Positions 32,782-46,415 of a stretch of DNA of 64,000 nt are shown here, piece by piece (within the stretch, counting starts at the first letter, position 1; every line of letters begins with the position of its first letter). Under the pieces are notes generated by a model. It ran no database searches. It was not told the origin of the DNA and saw only the letters and a program-made list of their open reading frames with translations. The translations under genes were made by a program, and so were the position numbers. This DNA comes from Neoceratodus forsteri (lineage: Eukaryota; Chordata; Ceratodontiformes; Ceratodontidae): NCBI GenBank assembly GCA_016271365.2, contig CM028132.1, positions 1,191,379,001-1,191,443,000 of the forward strand, read 5' to 3'.

Positions 32782-35158
32782 GGGCGTCTGAGAAAGGGAC
32801 GACGCTGAGCCTGAGGGGGTCTGTACAAGGAGCCAACAGACTTAAGTGCAGTACCCTTCTCCTGCAGATGGGTGATGATGTCCTTGACGTCGCCACCGAA
32901 CAGCACTGAACCCCTGAAGGGTGCATACTGGATAGCAGACTGCACCTCCGGGACCAAACCGGACACCCGGAGCCAGGCATGACACCGCAAACACATGGTG
33001 AAAGCCATGCTCCGACCAACAGCATCCACTGCCTTGTACGTGGCACGAAGCATGTGCCAACTGGTCGAATGCACAGAACGGACTAGATCAGCCACTTCCT
33101 GCTTTGTCTGAGACTCAGGAAGGGAGTCCAATTTAGCTTCCGCCTCGCTAAGGATTGCCTTTTGGTAATCCCCCATATGAGCAACGTAATTCAGGGCCCT
33201 TATACCCACAGTGGAAGAAGCATAGACTTTCTTCCCATACTGGTCCAGAAGGCTGGATTCCTTGTCGGGTGGCGATGAGCTCAAGTGCTTAGGGTTAGCC
33301 GTCCAGCCGTGAGTGGCGCTAATCGTGACCGAATCAGCTCGCGGGTGTGAATTTAAAGAATCAACACCCTCTGGAGCCTGATAAAACCCGTTTGATTTCC
33401 TAGGAAGGGGCACTAATGCAGACGGCTGCTTCCAAATAGTGGAGGCAAGGTCGGCATGAAGTTCAATCCAGGATGGCACCAGAGTAGGAGTGGTCTTGGG
33501 CAGATCCAGGTGTGCAGCAAGTTTCTTAAGCTGTGGATCTGGCTCCAAGGAATGCCACTGATGAACTGCCTGGATTTTACACAACTCCGTAAAGGAAGGA
33601 TTCTTCAAAGGAGACTTCGGATGAGTCCTTGGCCTGGGCTTGTCCAGAGTGCGTGGCTCGTCGTCAGGATTAGAACGACCGGAGTCATCTGAGGTCTCCG
33701 AAGAGGATGAAGAGGAAGAAGACGAATCCTCCCCCGGCGCAGGGGAGGAACAGACCCCTTGGGAAGCGTATCCTGCCCTGTCCTGGAACCGGAGGGCTCA
33801 CCTCTGGTATCCGGAGGGGGGAGGGGGTCTCTTCTGACGTAGGGGGTCCGGAACTGGGACCGGCGTCAGAAGACGTCTTTCTGGTTTCCTGGTGGGCTGA
33901 GGCCAAGGATCAGCTCACAAGAGAGGTAGAGTCTCCTTCAGGTCCACCGGAGACTGAGGGGGCGGTGGAGGAGGGGAGATACGGATACTGAGGGTATCTG
34001 TAAGGTGCGTATCTGTATCCCGACAGCGGGAAGCCCAGCGTCAGGTACTGGGGCACCGTGTACTGCGGCGTCGGGTACTGGGGTGCCGGATACTGCAGGC
34101 CTCGGTAGGCCAGCGTTGGATAAGACGGGTCGGATACCCAGGTACCGGGGGTTCTGCAGGAGCAGAGGGCCCCGGAAACAGCCCAGTGGGCAGTCTCGGT
34201 GGGTCCGGCGTAGGGATGGCATCTGGCAATGGGATGTTGTTGGGCGGGCCCGCATCCGAGGATCCAGCGTCGGGTCATCCGACGGCAGCGTACCCACCTC
34301 CTCCGTGTCACCCAAGAAGGGTTACCATCCCCGGGGTCCAACAAAGAGACGCTGGCGCTCGGAATGCAACAAGCATTGGGCGAGCCTGGACAACTGAGAG
34401 GCCTGGCGGTCCGGGCGTCAGCTCTAACGCCGAAAGCAGACGCCGGAGGAGCCGGCGTTCGTCTTATCGGCAGGATCCCAGGGGGTGGCCGGAGGAGCCG
34501 AAGGCCCAACTTATCGCGATCCAGCACTCGCACGAAGGCTGCTAAGGAGGAGCTGCCTTGGCAGGCACTTTGGATGCTGTGCGCTGCCCCGAGGGTTGGG
34601 TGTCTTAATGGCCTTACCTGGGCAGGCGTCGGAGGAGCTGACGTCCGACTTATCGGGGCCGCTCGGACCAGAATGCCGCACGGCGACCTTAGTGGGAGCG
34701 GCTGCCTCCTTAGACCCGGAGGCTCCCGAGGGTCCCGAGCCTGACAAGAAGGTTGACGCCGCCTTGGAAACCTCCAAGACAGCAGCCATGGAACTGCCTC
34801 TTGGGGGAGGCACTACCTGCAGAACCGTGACACCAGCCGAGGCCGCGGTGACCGCTGAAGAGGAGTCCCGGTCCTGGTGCTTCTTCTTGTGGTGGCCCTC
34901 CGAAGAAGTAGACGCCCACCTGAGTTTTTTTTAGCTCCTTTTCCATGAAGGTTATTTTGAGTTTAAGAATGTGGGCCTCCAGAGACTGCTGCCTCCACTT
35001 TCGGGTGGCCATGTAAACTGCTGGCAGAGCTGGCACTTCTCGATGGGATGATCGGGGCCTAGACAAAAAAGACACTGGGAATGTCCGTCCTTATGCGGGA
35101 GCTTGACGCCGCAAGAATCGCACATGTTTTTGTGCTCAGAGGGAGTCGGGGACGACAT
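32613..35158 (-). pseudogene. DIRS gag, frameshifted, with Tyr/Pro-rich linker
   Basis: The start is the ATG at 35158. The first 60 residues hold a Cys/His cluster (CDSCGVKLP...HSQCLFCLG, then H and CQLC) typical of DIRS gag. A frame change follows. The middle (34130-33990) encodes a low-complexity run of repeats such as YPAPQYPTPQYTVPQY. The C-terminal 331 codons (33608-32613) are open and well conserved: SSPPDKESSLLDQYGKKVY, LNYVAHMGDYQKAILSEAE, CLRCHAWLRVSGLVPEVQ, then basic RRPFLRRPWQKAKPQGKR. The last part overlaps the reverse transcriptase frame, as is usual in this class. It is presumed to form particles around the RNA. Confidence 0.8.
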
Positions 35159-35264
35159 ACATGGCAGCTGTAGGTAAGGCTGACAATAATCTGAAGGAAA
35201 AAGTTAAAAATAGACAGTAAAAACTACCGATGATTGACTGCGAAGCAGTGAACTTAACCGTGAG

Positions 35265-35462
35265 GCGCTGCATGAGCTAACGGCGGGAAAGAACTGGAAG
35301 GTGGGCGAAAGGGACCGCTCCTTTATACTGACGTCGCCAGACGCCGGGTCACCTGACGGATGTCCTCCGCCAGAGACTGCTAGCTAGAAATTTTTGTGGG
35401 TCCTGTCACCCGCCGGCTTCAGTCCTATTTGTAATTACCTACTGCAAGAGCCCTCTCGAAGT
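35265..35462 (-). repeat. DIRS right inverted terminal repeat
   Basis: The complement of the left repeat. It also includes a TATA-like tttatactgacgtc block on the gag-proximal side, a candidate promoter for minus-strand transcription. Confidence 0.85.
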
Positions 35463-35467
35463 AAGAT

Positions 35468-35887
35468 CTAGTATGGATTCTGTTTTTGGGGGTTGACTTT
35501 TCTTAGTTTAACTTTCATTTGCCAGGGAGGAACTGTAGCTGGGAGATATTTGCAGTCATTTGAGACTAGACCTGTTACTTAACGTCTATGAAATAGGCGT
35601 CTGAAAGGAAGGAAGACACTCCCCAGGGTGCAGGGTCAGAGTTGTAGTTGATTGTTTCTGGAAGGCACACGTCTACTCCCATCCACCCCACTCCTCACGC
35701 ACATAACTTCCTTTATAGCAGGGGTTCTGACATCACTTCCCCAAAACTGCAATCAACATACACCTGTTCATATCCTTAAAGGCACAGCACACTGAATAGG
35801 GGGTAGAGACACTCACAAGCTTGCACACAGTAAAACAAGAACAAAACAAAAAAAGCATCTGTAGCAGGAAGGGACACAGACATGTGA
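35468..35887 (+). other. Possible CR1 5' UTR
   Basis: About 420 bp between the DIRS edge and the first CR1 coding motif. It has no motif of its own, and is presumed to be the 5' UTR of the CR1 that follows. Confidence 0.35.
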
Positions 35888-36786
35888 GGAGTGGTGCAAT
35901 GCACTGGCTGTGGAGCAGCAGTCTTCTGGGAGACATTCTGGACACTACATTGCTGCCCTATTTGCAGGCACCTCTCTGGTCTGAAGGAGGAGGTTGTTAG
36001 TCTCCATGGTGAACTGGCAAGGATTCGGGAACCTTGCTCCCCCACCCAGGGACCACCCAGGCCACCACCATTACCTCAGAGGTTGCCAAGAAAAAGGAGT
36101 GGTTGGACCACGGTGGGCCCAGGGAGGGTGAGGGTGGTGGAACAGAGGTGCATCCCTCCAGCTGTGCCTCTTCATAATTCATTCGCCACTCTGGCGGAGC
36201 ATGGTTCCTCTATGGAGGCACCTGCAGTGGAGACCAAGCAGGATGCTGGGAACCTCCACAGGAGGGTGGCACAGGACCCCACAGGGGAAGGAAACAACTC
36301 CTGGTGGGGGACTCAATTGTTAGGGGGGTAGAACTGGGGAGGAAGGGAAAGGAGGTGGCAGGCTGCCCGCGCCATGGCTTGGAGGACAGGAAACAACCAG
36401 GATCGTGGAGAGCAACTACAATGGGAGTGAACTGGATGTCATTATCCATCTAGGACAAATGACCTAGCTGAGAATGGGATCAGAACAGTGCAACAGGAGT
36501 TTGTGGAGTTGGGGAGGGGTCTTAGACAAGTAGCACACACACAGTAACTTTCTCGGAAGTGCTACCTGTCTATGGCATGGATGAGGCTGGGGTACTCCGC
36601 ACCATGGGATTCAATGACTGGTTGAAAAACTGGTGCAGAGCTCAGGGATTTGGCTTCATTGGAGACTGGGGCTCCACCTGGAGGGATGCAGGCCTATATA
36701 GACGCGATGGTCTGCATCTATCCAGGAGGGGAACCAGGATCCTACGTGACAGGTTTGAATGCTTCATTGGCAAGCATTTAAACTAG
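35888..36786 (+). pseudogene. CR1 ORF1: zinc finger, coiled coil, esterase
   Basis: CR1 ORF1 proteins bind element RNA and often carry an SGNH-type esterase. The N-terminus has a PHD-like Cys cluster (QCTGCGAAVF then CCPIC) followed by a short coiled coil (LKEEVVSLHGELARI). In another frame, LLVGDSIVRG (about 36298) is the esterase block with the catalytic Ser in GDS. Near the end, NDWLKNWCRAQGFGFI, then RRDGLHLSRRGTR, carries the Asp and His of the catalytic set. Frame changes lie near 36330 and 36480. The stop is at 36784-36786. Confidence 0.75.
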
Positions 36787-36954
36787 CCAAGGGGGGAGGC
36801 ACTGAAAAGGAGAAGGGAAATCCTAGACCCCCCCAAAGAAAAAATCACAGTCCTTAGTGAGGTAAACATCAAGTTGGAGCAGTGGAAAGGGAGAAGGGCA
36901 GGGGTATATGGAGAAAAAGACAAAGGCAGTAAGGACAGGGCCTGGGCAAAAAGA

Positions 36955-39688
36955 AATAAAGCCATAAAAAAATGGAGGGTAATGAGTACCAATGCCCATA
37001 GTCTAGGTAAAAAGCTCCCTGAAATGGTGGCCTTGATGGAAGTGGGATGTCTGGATATTGTGGCAGTCATAGAAACATGGTACACAGAAAACCATGACTG
37101 GGATGTCAACATACCAGGGTACACAATCTACAGGTGGGACAGGCAGAGAAGAGGAGGAGCAGGAGTAGCTCTGTGTAAGGGAAGGGATCAAAGCAACAGA
37201 ACTAAAGAGTAAACAGGGAGGAGAGGAGGCACTGTGGGTTACCCTGGAGACTTGAAATGGCACCGCAATCCGCATGGGGGTTGTATACAGACCCCCATCT
37301 CACAGGGAGGAAATGAACAAGGAAATGATAGAAGGCATCCTTAGGATGGCAGAGAAAGGGGTGATATTGCTGATGGGGGACCTGAATATGCCAGATGTTA
37401 ACTGAAGCACCTTTGCTGCATCCACACCCAAGAGCAGCACCATTCTCAATGCCCTACAGGGGGCATGCCTCAGACTTCTAGTTTTGGAACCCACTCGGGA
37501 GGGAGCAATCTTAGACCTGGTACTCTCAAATAGGGATGGAGAGAGGATCTCCGATCTTGAAGTGGATAGCCATCTGGGAACAAGCGACCACCAAACAGTG
37601 TGGTTCACGATAAACTTAGCTGTAGAGTCAAGCCACACAAAAGTGAAGGTACTGGACTTCAGGGGTACTGATTTTGTCAAAATGGGAGAGTGTCTCAGAA
37701 AAGCACTAGCAAACAGGCAAGAAGGTGGGGTGCAGCAACAATAGGGAAACATCAAAACTGCCATCACAGAGGCAACAAGCCTTTGTGTGAAGCAAATAAA
37801 TCAAAACAAAAGAAAAAAACACTGTGGTTCTCAAAAGAAGTGGCGGGGAAGGTAAGGGAGAAAAAGATAGCATTCAGGAAGTGTAAGGAAACAAAGACAG
37901 AGCAGGGCAGAGAACTGTACCAGTTAAAGAAGAAGGAAGCGGGGAAGGTAGTCAGAATCGCAAAGGCCCAAACCGAGGAAAAGACAGCCAACTCGGTTAA
38001 GAAGGGGGATAAAACCTTTTATAGGTACATTAGGGAGCAAAAAAAGACTAAGGCAGGGATACTGATGCTGAATAAAGAGGAAGGTGGTTGGGCAGAGAGC
38101 AACAGTGAAAAGACAGGGATACTGAACGAATACTTCTGCTCAGTATTCACAATGGAAAAGCAGGGGGGGAGATACCTAATCCACTCAACAGAAGCACTCT
38201 GGATAGGGGGGTTGATAATAGTCCTTTCACAGAAGAAAGGGTTCCGAAAGAACCCTTAAAACTGAAGCTGGATAAAGCAATGGGGCCTGATGGGATTCAC
38301 CCCAGAATTCTAAAAGAACTAAGGGAAGAACTAGTAACACCACTGACTACCCTTTTTAATAAATCATGGGAGGATGGTGTGGTACCTGAGGACTGGAGGA
38401 GGGCAGATGTGATTCCCCTTCACAAAAGTGGGAGCAAGACAGAGGCCGGAAACTACAGACCTGTCAGTTTGACCTCAGTGGTGGGGAAAATGATGGAATC
38501 ACTTCTGAAGGAAAGAACTGTTGAGTACCTAGAGGCCAGTGGGGCACAGGACCCAAGGCAGCATGGATTCACAGTGGGAAGGTCATGTCAGAGAAATCAA
38601 ATTGATTTCTTTGACTGGGTGACCAAAGTAGTAGACCAGGGAAGGGCTGTGGAAGTCCTGCACAAAAGATTAATAAACAAATTAGCCAGCCTGGGAGTGG
38701 GTCCCAGGGTGGTAGCCTGGGTAAAACACTGGCTGGACAACAGGACACAGCGAGTAATAGTAAATGGAGTCCACAGTGAAGAAAGGGGTGCTACTAGTGG
38801 GGTACCGCAGGGTTCAGTACTGGGGCTGGTCCTTTTTAATGTCTTTATAAGTGACACTGCAGAGGGACTGGAAGGGAAAGTATGTCTCTTTGTAGATGAC
38901 ACAAAGATCTGCAACAGGGTTGATACGCAAGGTGGGGTGGAAAGGATGAAAAGGGACTTGGCAAGGTTGGTGGAATGGTCAAATGTCTGGCAGCTTAGAT
39001 TCAACGCAAAGAAGTACAAAGTAATGCACCTGGGAAATAAAAACCCAGGGGAAGAGTACACAATCAACAAAAATGGAAAGGGACCTGGGGGTGGTCATAT
39101 CAGATGACCTAAAGGTGGGCCAGCAATGTGAGAAGACAGCAAGGAGGGCTGGGGGGATACTGGGATGCACAGGGAGAGGCATCACCAGTAGAAAACAGGA
39201 AGTTGTTGGCCCTCTGTACGGACAGTTGGTAAGACCACATCTGGAGTACTGTGTACAGTTCTGGAGACCCCATCTCTGCAAAGACATAGGGTGGAGGCTG
39301 TCCAGAGGAGGGCAACCAAAATGGTGCAGGGTCTGCACCAGAAGACATATGAAGAAAGACTAAAGGAGCTTAAGATGTATAGCCTTGAGGAAAGGAGGGA
39401 GAGGGGGACATGACAGAAACTTTCAAATACCTCAAGGGAATCAACAAAGTCCAAGAGGGTAGCATCTTTCAGAAAAAGAGATGTGCAAGAACAAGGGGGC
39501 ACAATTTGAAGATAGAGGGGGGACGGCTCAGACGTAATGTGAAGAAGTATTTCTTCACAGAGAGGGTTGTAGACGTATGGAACGGCTTTCCTGAGAAGGT
39601 CGTAGAGTCAAAAACAGTGGGGGAATTCAAGAATGCATGGGACAGACATAAGGCAATTCTAGTGGGGGTACAGAAACATAGAGGTTGA
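36955..39688 (+). pseudogene. CR1 ORF2: endonuclease and RT with motif A deleted
   Basis: Endonuclease: MSTNAHSLGKKLPEMVAL, VIETWY, GGAGVAL, LMGDLNMPDVN, LGTSDHQ (36980-37600). The linker (37690-38250) is basic. Reverse transcriptase: MGPDGIHPRILKELREELV (38280), VPEDWRRADVIPLHKSG, NYRPVSLTSVVGKMMESLL, GVPQGSVLGLVLFNVFIS (38800) and LFVDDTKI (38890). A short segment is missing at about 38662: GRAVEV runs straight into LHKRLINKL, so motif A with its catalytic Asp is gone. The usual FADD is FVDD here. The C-terminal domain ([19 protein letters not shown], 39390) continues to a stop at about 39686. Several frameshifts precede it. Confidence 0.85.
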
Positions 39689-40125
39689 CAGCAGATAAGG
39701 ACCGCAAGGCCCATCCAGTCTGCCCATTTCTTTTTCTACCTTATAAATGTGCCATCGGCCTTTGCTCTGTCAGTGGTCTATCTATTCATACTCATCTGTA
39801 TTGCTCCCTTATGCCTATCCCATGCCTGTTTGAAGCCCTGCACTGTATTCATAGCCACCACTTCCTGAGGTAGGCTGCTCCATGCATCCACCACTCTTTC
39901 TGTGAGAAAGAATTTCACATTCCCCCTTAATCGGCCTCCCTCTAATCTCATGCTGTGTCCTCTTGTCCTGATATTTTTCTTATATTTAAACATGTTAGAC
40001 TCTTTCACCTTGCTAATGCCCTTAAGGTATTTGAATGTTTCAATCATATCACCTCTCTCCCTCCTTTGCTCAAGGCTATACATATTGAGCTCCGTTAATC
40101 TGTCCTCATATGTCTTCTGATGGGT
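39670..40125 (-). mobile_element. CR1 3' end, nested in the plus-strand CR1
   Basis: A minus-strand C-terminal frame of 101 codons (40083-39778: MYSLEQRRERGDMIETFKY, then RTRGHSMRLEGGRLRGNVK) followed by the same CR1 3' end found at 40180-40236 (gactggatgggccttgcgg in complement, then tctatgtttct). It is heavily 5' truncated. The two ends now face away from each other around 40125-40180. Confidence 0.85.
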
Positions 40126-40504
40126 AGGAGGAAGTAGGCTGTTGGTTAACTAGGATCTGCAGCTTATCTGTTAGGTAGGGAAATGGGCAGACTAGTTGGG
40201 CCAAGCGGTCCTTATCTGCCATCAAATTCTATGTTTTTTTGCCCAAAGTTTGGAACAGGCTTCAGGTATGAGCAAGAGTTTGAAGAAGATTGCCCCTGAA
40301 TGGGGTAGCTAGTAGCCAATCATCCAGGTAGGGAAAAAAACAGAATCCCTGCCATCTCCAGGAAGCTACTGTCACCACCAAGGATTTGGTAAAGACCCTG
40401 GGGGCCTGGGACAAACCAAAGGGCAGAGCTCAGAACTGGAAGTGCGCTCCCTGGAAGTGGAAGTGGAGGAAGCGCCGGTTGGGGGGCAAAAACCTTGATA
40501 TGTA

Positions 40505-42144
<1,640 letters not shown>

Positions 42145-42559
42145 TAGGTAGGCATCCTGCATATCCAGAGAGCAGAGCCAGTCCCCCGGATGTAGCAGGA
42201 GAAACAAACCCTGAAGGGTGACCATCCTGAACCGCTTGTAATCTATGAATAGGTTCAGTTAGCTCAAGTCCAGGATGGGTCGAAGGTCTCCTGTCCACTT
42301 TGGGATCAGGAAGAGGTGGTAGGAGTAGAACCTCCTTCGCTGCTGAAGCTGCGGGACTGGCTCTATGGTCTTTTTTCAAAGTAAGGCCTGGATTTCCTTC
42401 CAGATGAGGGGGATGTGGCTGGGAAGGTACGAAGCATGGCCCGGAAGGTTTTCTGGAGGCCACTCTATGAATTCTAGTGTGTGGCCGTGTTTGATGAGCT
42501 GCAGCACCCAGTTGTCTGTGGTGGAGGGAGAAGAGACCCTTACGAACTCCTCATGATGT

Positions 42560-45500
42560 GCTATGGGGGGCCGGGGTCAGAGAAGGAGTCACGAGGTGGA
42601 AGCAGCTGCTGTTTGGGCTGCTGCTGCCGCTCAGGCACGACAGGTGATGGCAGGGGAGGGACAGCTGCCCCTACCTTGTGCTTGCCGTGGGCCTTGGTAA
42701 GGGGTCGGGCCTGCCTCCGGGAAGGGCAACGAAAAGGAGCCCGCTGCCCCGACTTCGACTGGGTACGATACATGGAATGGACAGATTTGAGGGCCTGTCC
42801 AGAGGTCTGGAGTTCGGAGATGATATCCTGCACAGTTTAAGACCCCTGAAAGGTGTGTCCATTATACTAGACTGGACATCCTGGGTGAAGCTCTAGACCC
42901 TTAGTCAGGAGTGGCGTCTCATACAGATGTCTACAGCCGCTACTTGACCACAGGCATCTACCACATCACAGGCAACCTGGAGGCCATGTGTAAAGACATC
43001 CAAGCCCGTTTTGAGGGCCTGAAGAGTCTGCTGCTTAGAAGGGTCATCCAGCATGGCTAGGACCACATCTCAAGCCTGGTCCCATAGGAGGTTCTGATAC
43101 TGCACCATATGGGCTAAATAACTGGATGCCCGAAGTGGCAGAGGCGAAAGCACATTTGCCCATCTGATCTAGCTGGTGAGCTCCCTGTCAGGGGGAAGGG
43201 AGCTAAGGTGTTTTGGTCTCTTGGTTCAGTCGTGTGCCACATTAATGCCGACCAAATCAGCCTTGGGCTGCTCTCCAAAGTATTGACTGCCAGCTGGAGC
43301 ATGGTAAAGTCTGTCAGCCTTCTTGGACACTGCCAATATGGGGGCGGTTCTAGGCAGCCTTGGTAACATCTTCATAGGACTCTATGAAGGAAGGTTCCAC
43401 CAAAAGGGAAGCGTCGGGCCTTCGGAGGTAAAACAGCCAGACGACGCTTCTCTGCGTCCTGTTCTTCTGTCTTCCATCTCATGGTGGCCTGAATGTGCCT
43501 CATGATGGCCATGAATGTAGGATCATCTGGGAAGGATTTGGGGATATTATTCAGTGCCAGTTCCCTCTCTGAGGAGTCTGCCTCAAGGGAGTAAGACTCA
43601 CTACTAACACTGTCATCTACCTTATCTGAGTCATCATCCCTACTGTCATCCAGCAGATAGGACATCTGAGCAGCAGGCAGACCCAGCATCAAGCTGACCC
43701 TTGGGGGTGCGGGGAGCACTAGGGCCTGGCCAAACAGGGGCTTGGGGGTTCCCAGAAGGCCCTTGAGGGTTGGCCGGGGCCGGTCCACTTGGGGTAGGAA
43801 CCTGTGTCTGAATAAAGGACCATAAGGCTGAAATCAGATCATGGTAATCTACGGGAGTGGGCACCAGGTATGGGTAACCTGGCGCAGGTCCCGCAGGCGC
43901 AGGATAGGGGGAGGCAGACGCTGGACTGCAGGGAGCCACATAGGTACCCAGGATTTGGTCCCATGGGCACAGGTTGCACACGGGAGCTGGTCCCCAGAGT
44001 AGGTTGCGTTGGATGGGTGCCGCAGGAAAGGGTTGGTGACTTCGCGGCAATTGGCCGTGGAAGGCTTGGGTGACAAGGCGAGCCTGCTCGCCCTGATGCT
44101 GGTGTTGCTGGGCCGGACGTGCCGCAGGGGCTGGGCAGACGTGACCGAGTCCAAGGTGGCATTGGACTTCTCGATCCGTTGCAGATGACCCTCCACCCCG
44201 GGACCGAACAAGTCGGTACTCAAGAAGGGAATGTCTGCCAGCTTGTGCTGGGTATCTGCCGTAAAGGTGGAGATCCGCAGCCAGGCTCTGCGGCGCATGG
44301 CCACTGCAACCGCTACTGACCGGGCACACGAGTCAGCGATGTCCAAGGAAGTTTGAAGCTGCTGTTTGGCCACCGCCTTCCCTGATCCCGCACCTGCTTG
44401 ACCGTTGTTTGAAGGTCAGCCAGGAGATGAGGAATCATCTCATCCAGAGAGTCCAAAAGGGCATGTGAAAAGTGTGCCATCAGGATGGCCGAGCTGGCCT
44501 GACGAAGGCCTAGGGAGGAAGCAGCATAGACTTTCCGCCCGGAGTAGTCCAATTTCTTGGACTCCTTATCGGGTGGCTTGTCCACATCCCTAGCATTCCA
44601 GGAGCGCTGGAAAATGCTGTCGGTCACTAGCCCCTCTACAGAGGGGTGCTTCGAAAAACCGGAGAGCGAAACTGTGGGAACAGCATACTTTCGAGCCATC
44701 CTGGCTGAAGGTGCGGGACAAGAAGCTGGCCGCTGCCATAGCTCCAGGGCCGGGCCAAGAATGGCTTCGGCCATCGGGAAGGCCTCCGTAGGGGAATCCC
44801 ACTCGGTCCAGTATCGCCGTGAGGGGATACTTGGCCCATTTTGAAACGGGTTTGAGCTTCATCCCAGTGGATTCTGAGATGAGCCGAAGCATTCCAAAGA
44901 ACGAGGATGGGCTCTCATCCACCGACTGACCCCCAGTGGACTCCAGGTCAAGCGACCTGGAGAACAAGGAGTCCGTCGTCATCACACTCCAAGGAGTCTG
45001 CGAACAGCTGCCGAGAGCCTGAGCCACCCTCCACCTGCAGAGGTTGATCAGGAGTGAGGGTGACCGACAACCGGTGGGGCAAGCCCTGACCCCACTGAGA
45101 ATCCTTGGTCGGGGCCCCAGATTTAGGTTGTGGAGGCAGGGGTTCCACCAAAATGTGTGGCGCAGCCGGTTTTGGCCAAACAACTGGTGCCGGCTTCAGC
45201 TCCTCTACCACTATGAGGGGTTGTTTCGGCCGCTCCGGTGATAGCCACTTAATGGCCGGGGAAGGCGACTGAATCGGCTTATTCCCGGACAAAAGGAGCT
45301 GCTGCCACATTAGATCCTCGTAGCGCCGAGATGCAATTTGCGCCAGAGACTTTTCTCCGAAGAGGATGACGAGGATGAGCGCGCCGCCGCTTCATGGTGC
45401 TGACCTGGAAGAGGTCCAAGACAGAGACCTTCGGGATTCCGAGGGAGGGTCTGAGAGGGCGGGGAAACCTCGCCTCCTCGTTCAGGGACCTAACCGGGAC

Positions 45501-46130
45501 TCCGACACAGGCAAGTCCTCGGTTTCCACCGGGGAACCGTGAAGAAGGTTTGTCGGCTTCTCCAGTCGACAGACCGTCCAATGGGTCGAGAAAAATCTCG
45601 ACCCGTCGATGGGTGTCTCAGCCGGCTGACCTGACAGGATACCGCAGCCAGTGGTCTTAGCTAATAACTCGGATCAAGTCGAAAGTGTCGACTATCCGGG
45701 GAAGGGGACCTCTCCCGCTCCCACGAACATCAACGGTGTGACTTACCCTTGGAGTCCTTCTTTTTGGACTGAGAGGAATGCCCCAAAGGCCCTTCTTCCT
45801 TGGTGGAGAGGAACTGGCAAAGCTCCTTAAATGAAACTGTGTAGGAGGAGCCCAAGGAGAGCAGGATAAATGCCTTGACTGAGGATGATGATGCTGCGGC
45901 ATGGGCCGCCATCCTCCTCTAGGGTGATCAGCTGTTCAGCCGAGCCCGCAGCCGTGGACACCGCCCAATGGGCCTCCTTCGAACTGACCAGAGGATAACA
46001 TTTCTCGGGGCACTCGAGTTGTAATCTGGCAGCGCGATCCTCTAAGGCTGTAGCTGAAAAGGACTTGCACAAGTCGCAGGCCTGTAAACGCCAGGCAGTA
46101 AACGCACATGGAGTGCACGAAATCCGGGAG
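42560..46130 (-). pseudogene. DIRS gag (decayed)
   Basis: The N-terminus near 46130-46060 carries CTPCAF and ACDLC, a pair of CxxC motifs like those of DIRS gag. The middle (44162-43830) is proline-rich (ASPYPAPAGPAPGYPYLV). The conserved C-terminal block is at 44600-44250: PPDKESKKLDYSGRKVYAA, LGLRQASSAILMAHFS, SCARSVAVAVAMRRRAWLR. A basic segment (GQRAPFRCPSRRQARPL) at 42745-42690 precedes the reverse transcriptase, in the same place as in the full-length DIRS. At roughly 3.5 kb the region is longer than the full-length element's gag, so internal duplications or insertions are likely. Segments at 42840-43300 also look gag-like, which suggests a partial duplication. Frames are multiply broken. 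Confidence 0.65.
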
Positions 46131-46289
46131 TTGATTTGTACATCGCAGCTGTGAGGGAAGATAAAGACCGAAGTCTTGTAAACTTTAAAATTAGTTTCGG
46201 GTTAACCGAAGAGTTTGGATCCAGGCCTAAAACGGAGAGCGCTAAGGAGGGAACCTGAGCTATCAAGCGGTAAGGAACATCTGGCGTCA

Positions 46290-46415
46290 TGGGGCGGAGC
46301 CGAGAGTTTTACCACCTGGGTGGGTGGGAGGAGCCAGCCTGAAGACCTTCCAGCAAGATTTAAAGTGGCAAGGAACCTGCCAGTAAGTATGGATAGACAA
46401 CATATCCACGTCCCT
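46290..46415 (-). repeat. DIRS 5' terminal repeat, copy 2
   Basis: Shares atggggcgga, ggtgggtgggaggagc and atatccacg.ccct with the copies at 4040-4281 and 54525-54656, in the same orientation. Confidence 0.7.

Larger units (their letters stand above)
29237..35467 (-). mobile_element. DIRS retrotransposon, structurally complete
   Basis: A minus-strand element of about 6.2 kb with the full DIRS plan. It has inverted terminal repeats (29273-29455 and 35265-35462), gag (35158-32613), overlapping reverse transcriptase/RNase H, a tyrosine recombinase (31432-29735) and an internal complementary region (29539-29655) beyond the recombinase. The complementary region carries copies of both element ends joined head to head. 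The junction at 29606 therefore lets the outer ends be placed at about 29237 and 35467. As known for this class, no target-site duplication is seen. Frameshifts in gag and RT and two stops in the recombinase make it inactive. Confidence 0.9.
35888..40236 (+). mobile_element. CR1 LINE with ORF1 and ORF2
   Basis: A plus-strand CR1 with ORF1 (35888-36786), ORF2 (36955-39688), and a 3' end at 40180-40236 (agttgggccaagcggtcct, tctatgttttttt). A minus-strand CR1 end (39670-40125) lies inside its 3' UTR. The 3' end abuts a DIRS reverse transcriptase at 40240, so the CR1 probably inserted next to or into that DIRS. Frameshifts are present in both ORFs. Confidence 0.85.

Noticed and set aside
33910..34533. 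207-codon minus-strand frame with arginine- and proline-rich text
   Set aside because: GC-rich DIRS gag DNA is open in several frames at once. Only the Tyr/Pro repeat part is plausible gag; the Arg-rich part looks like a shadow frame.
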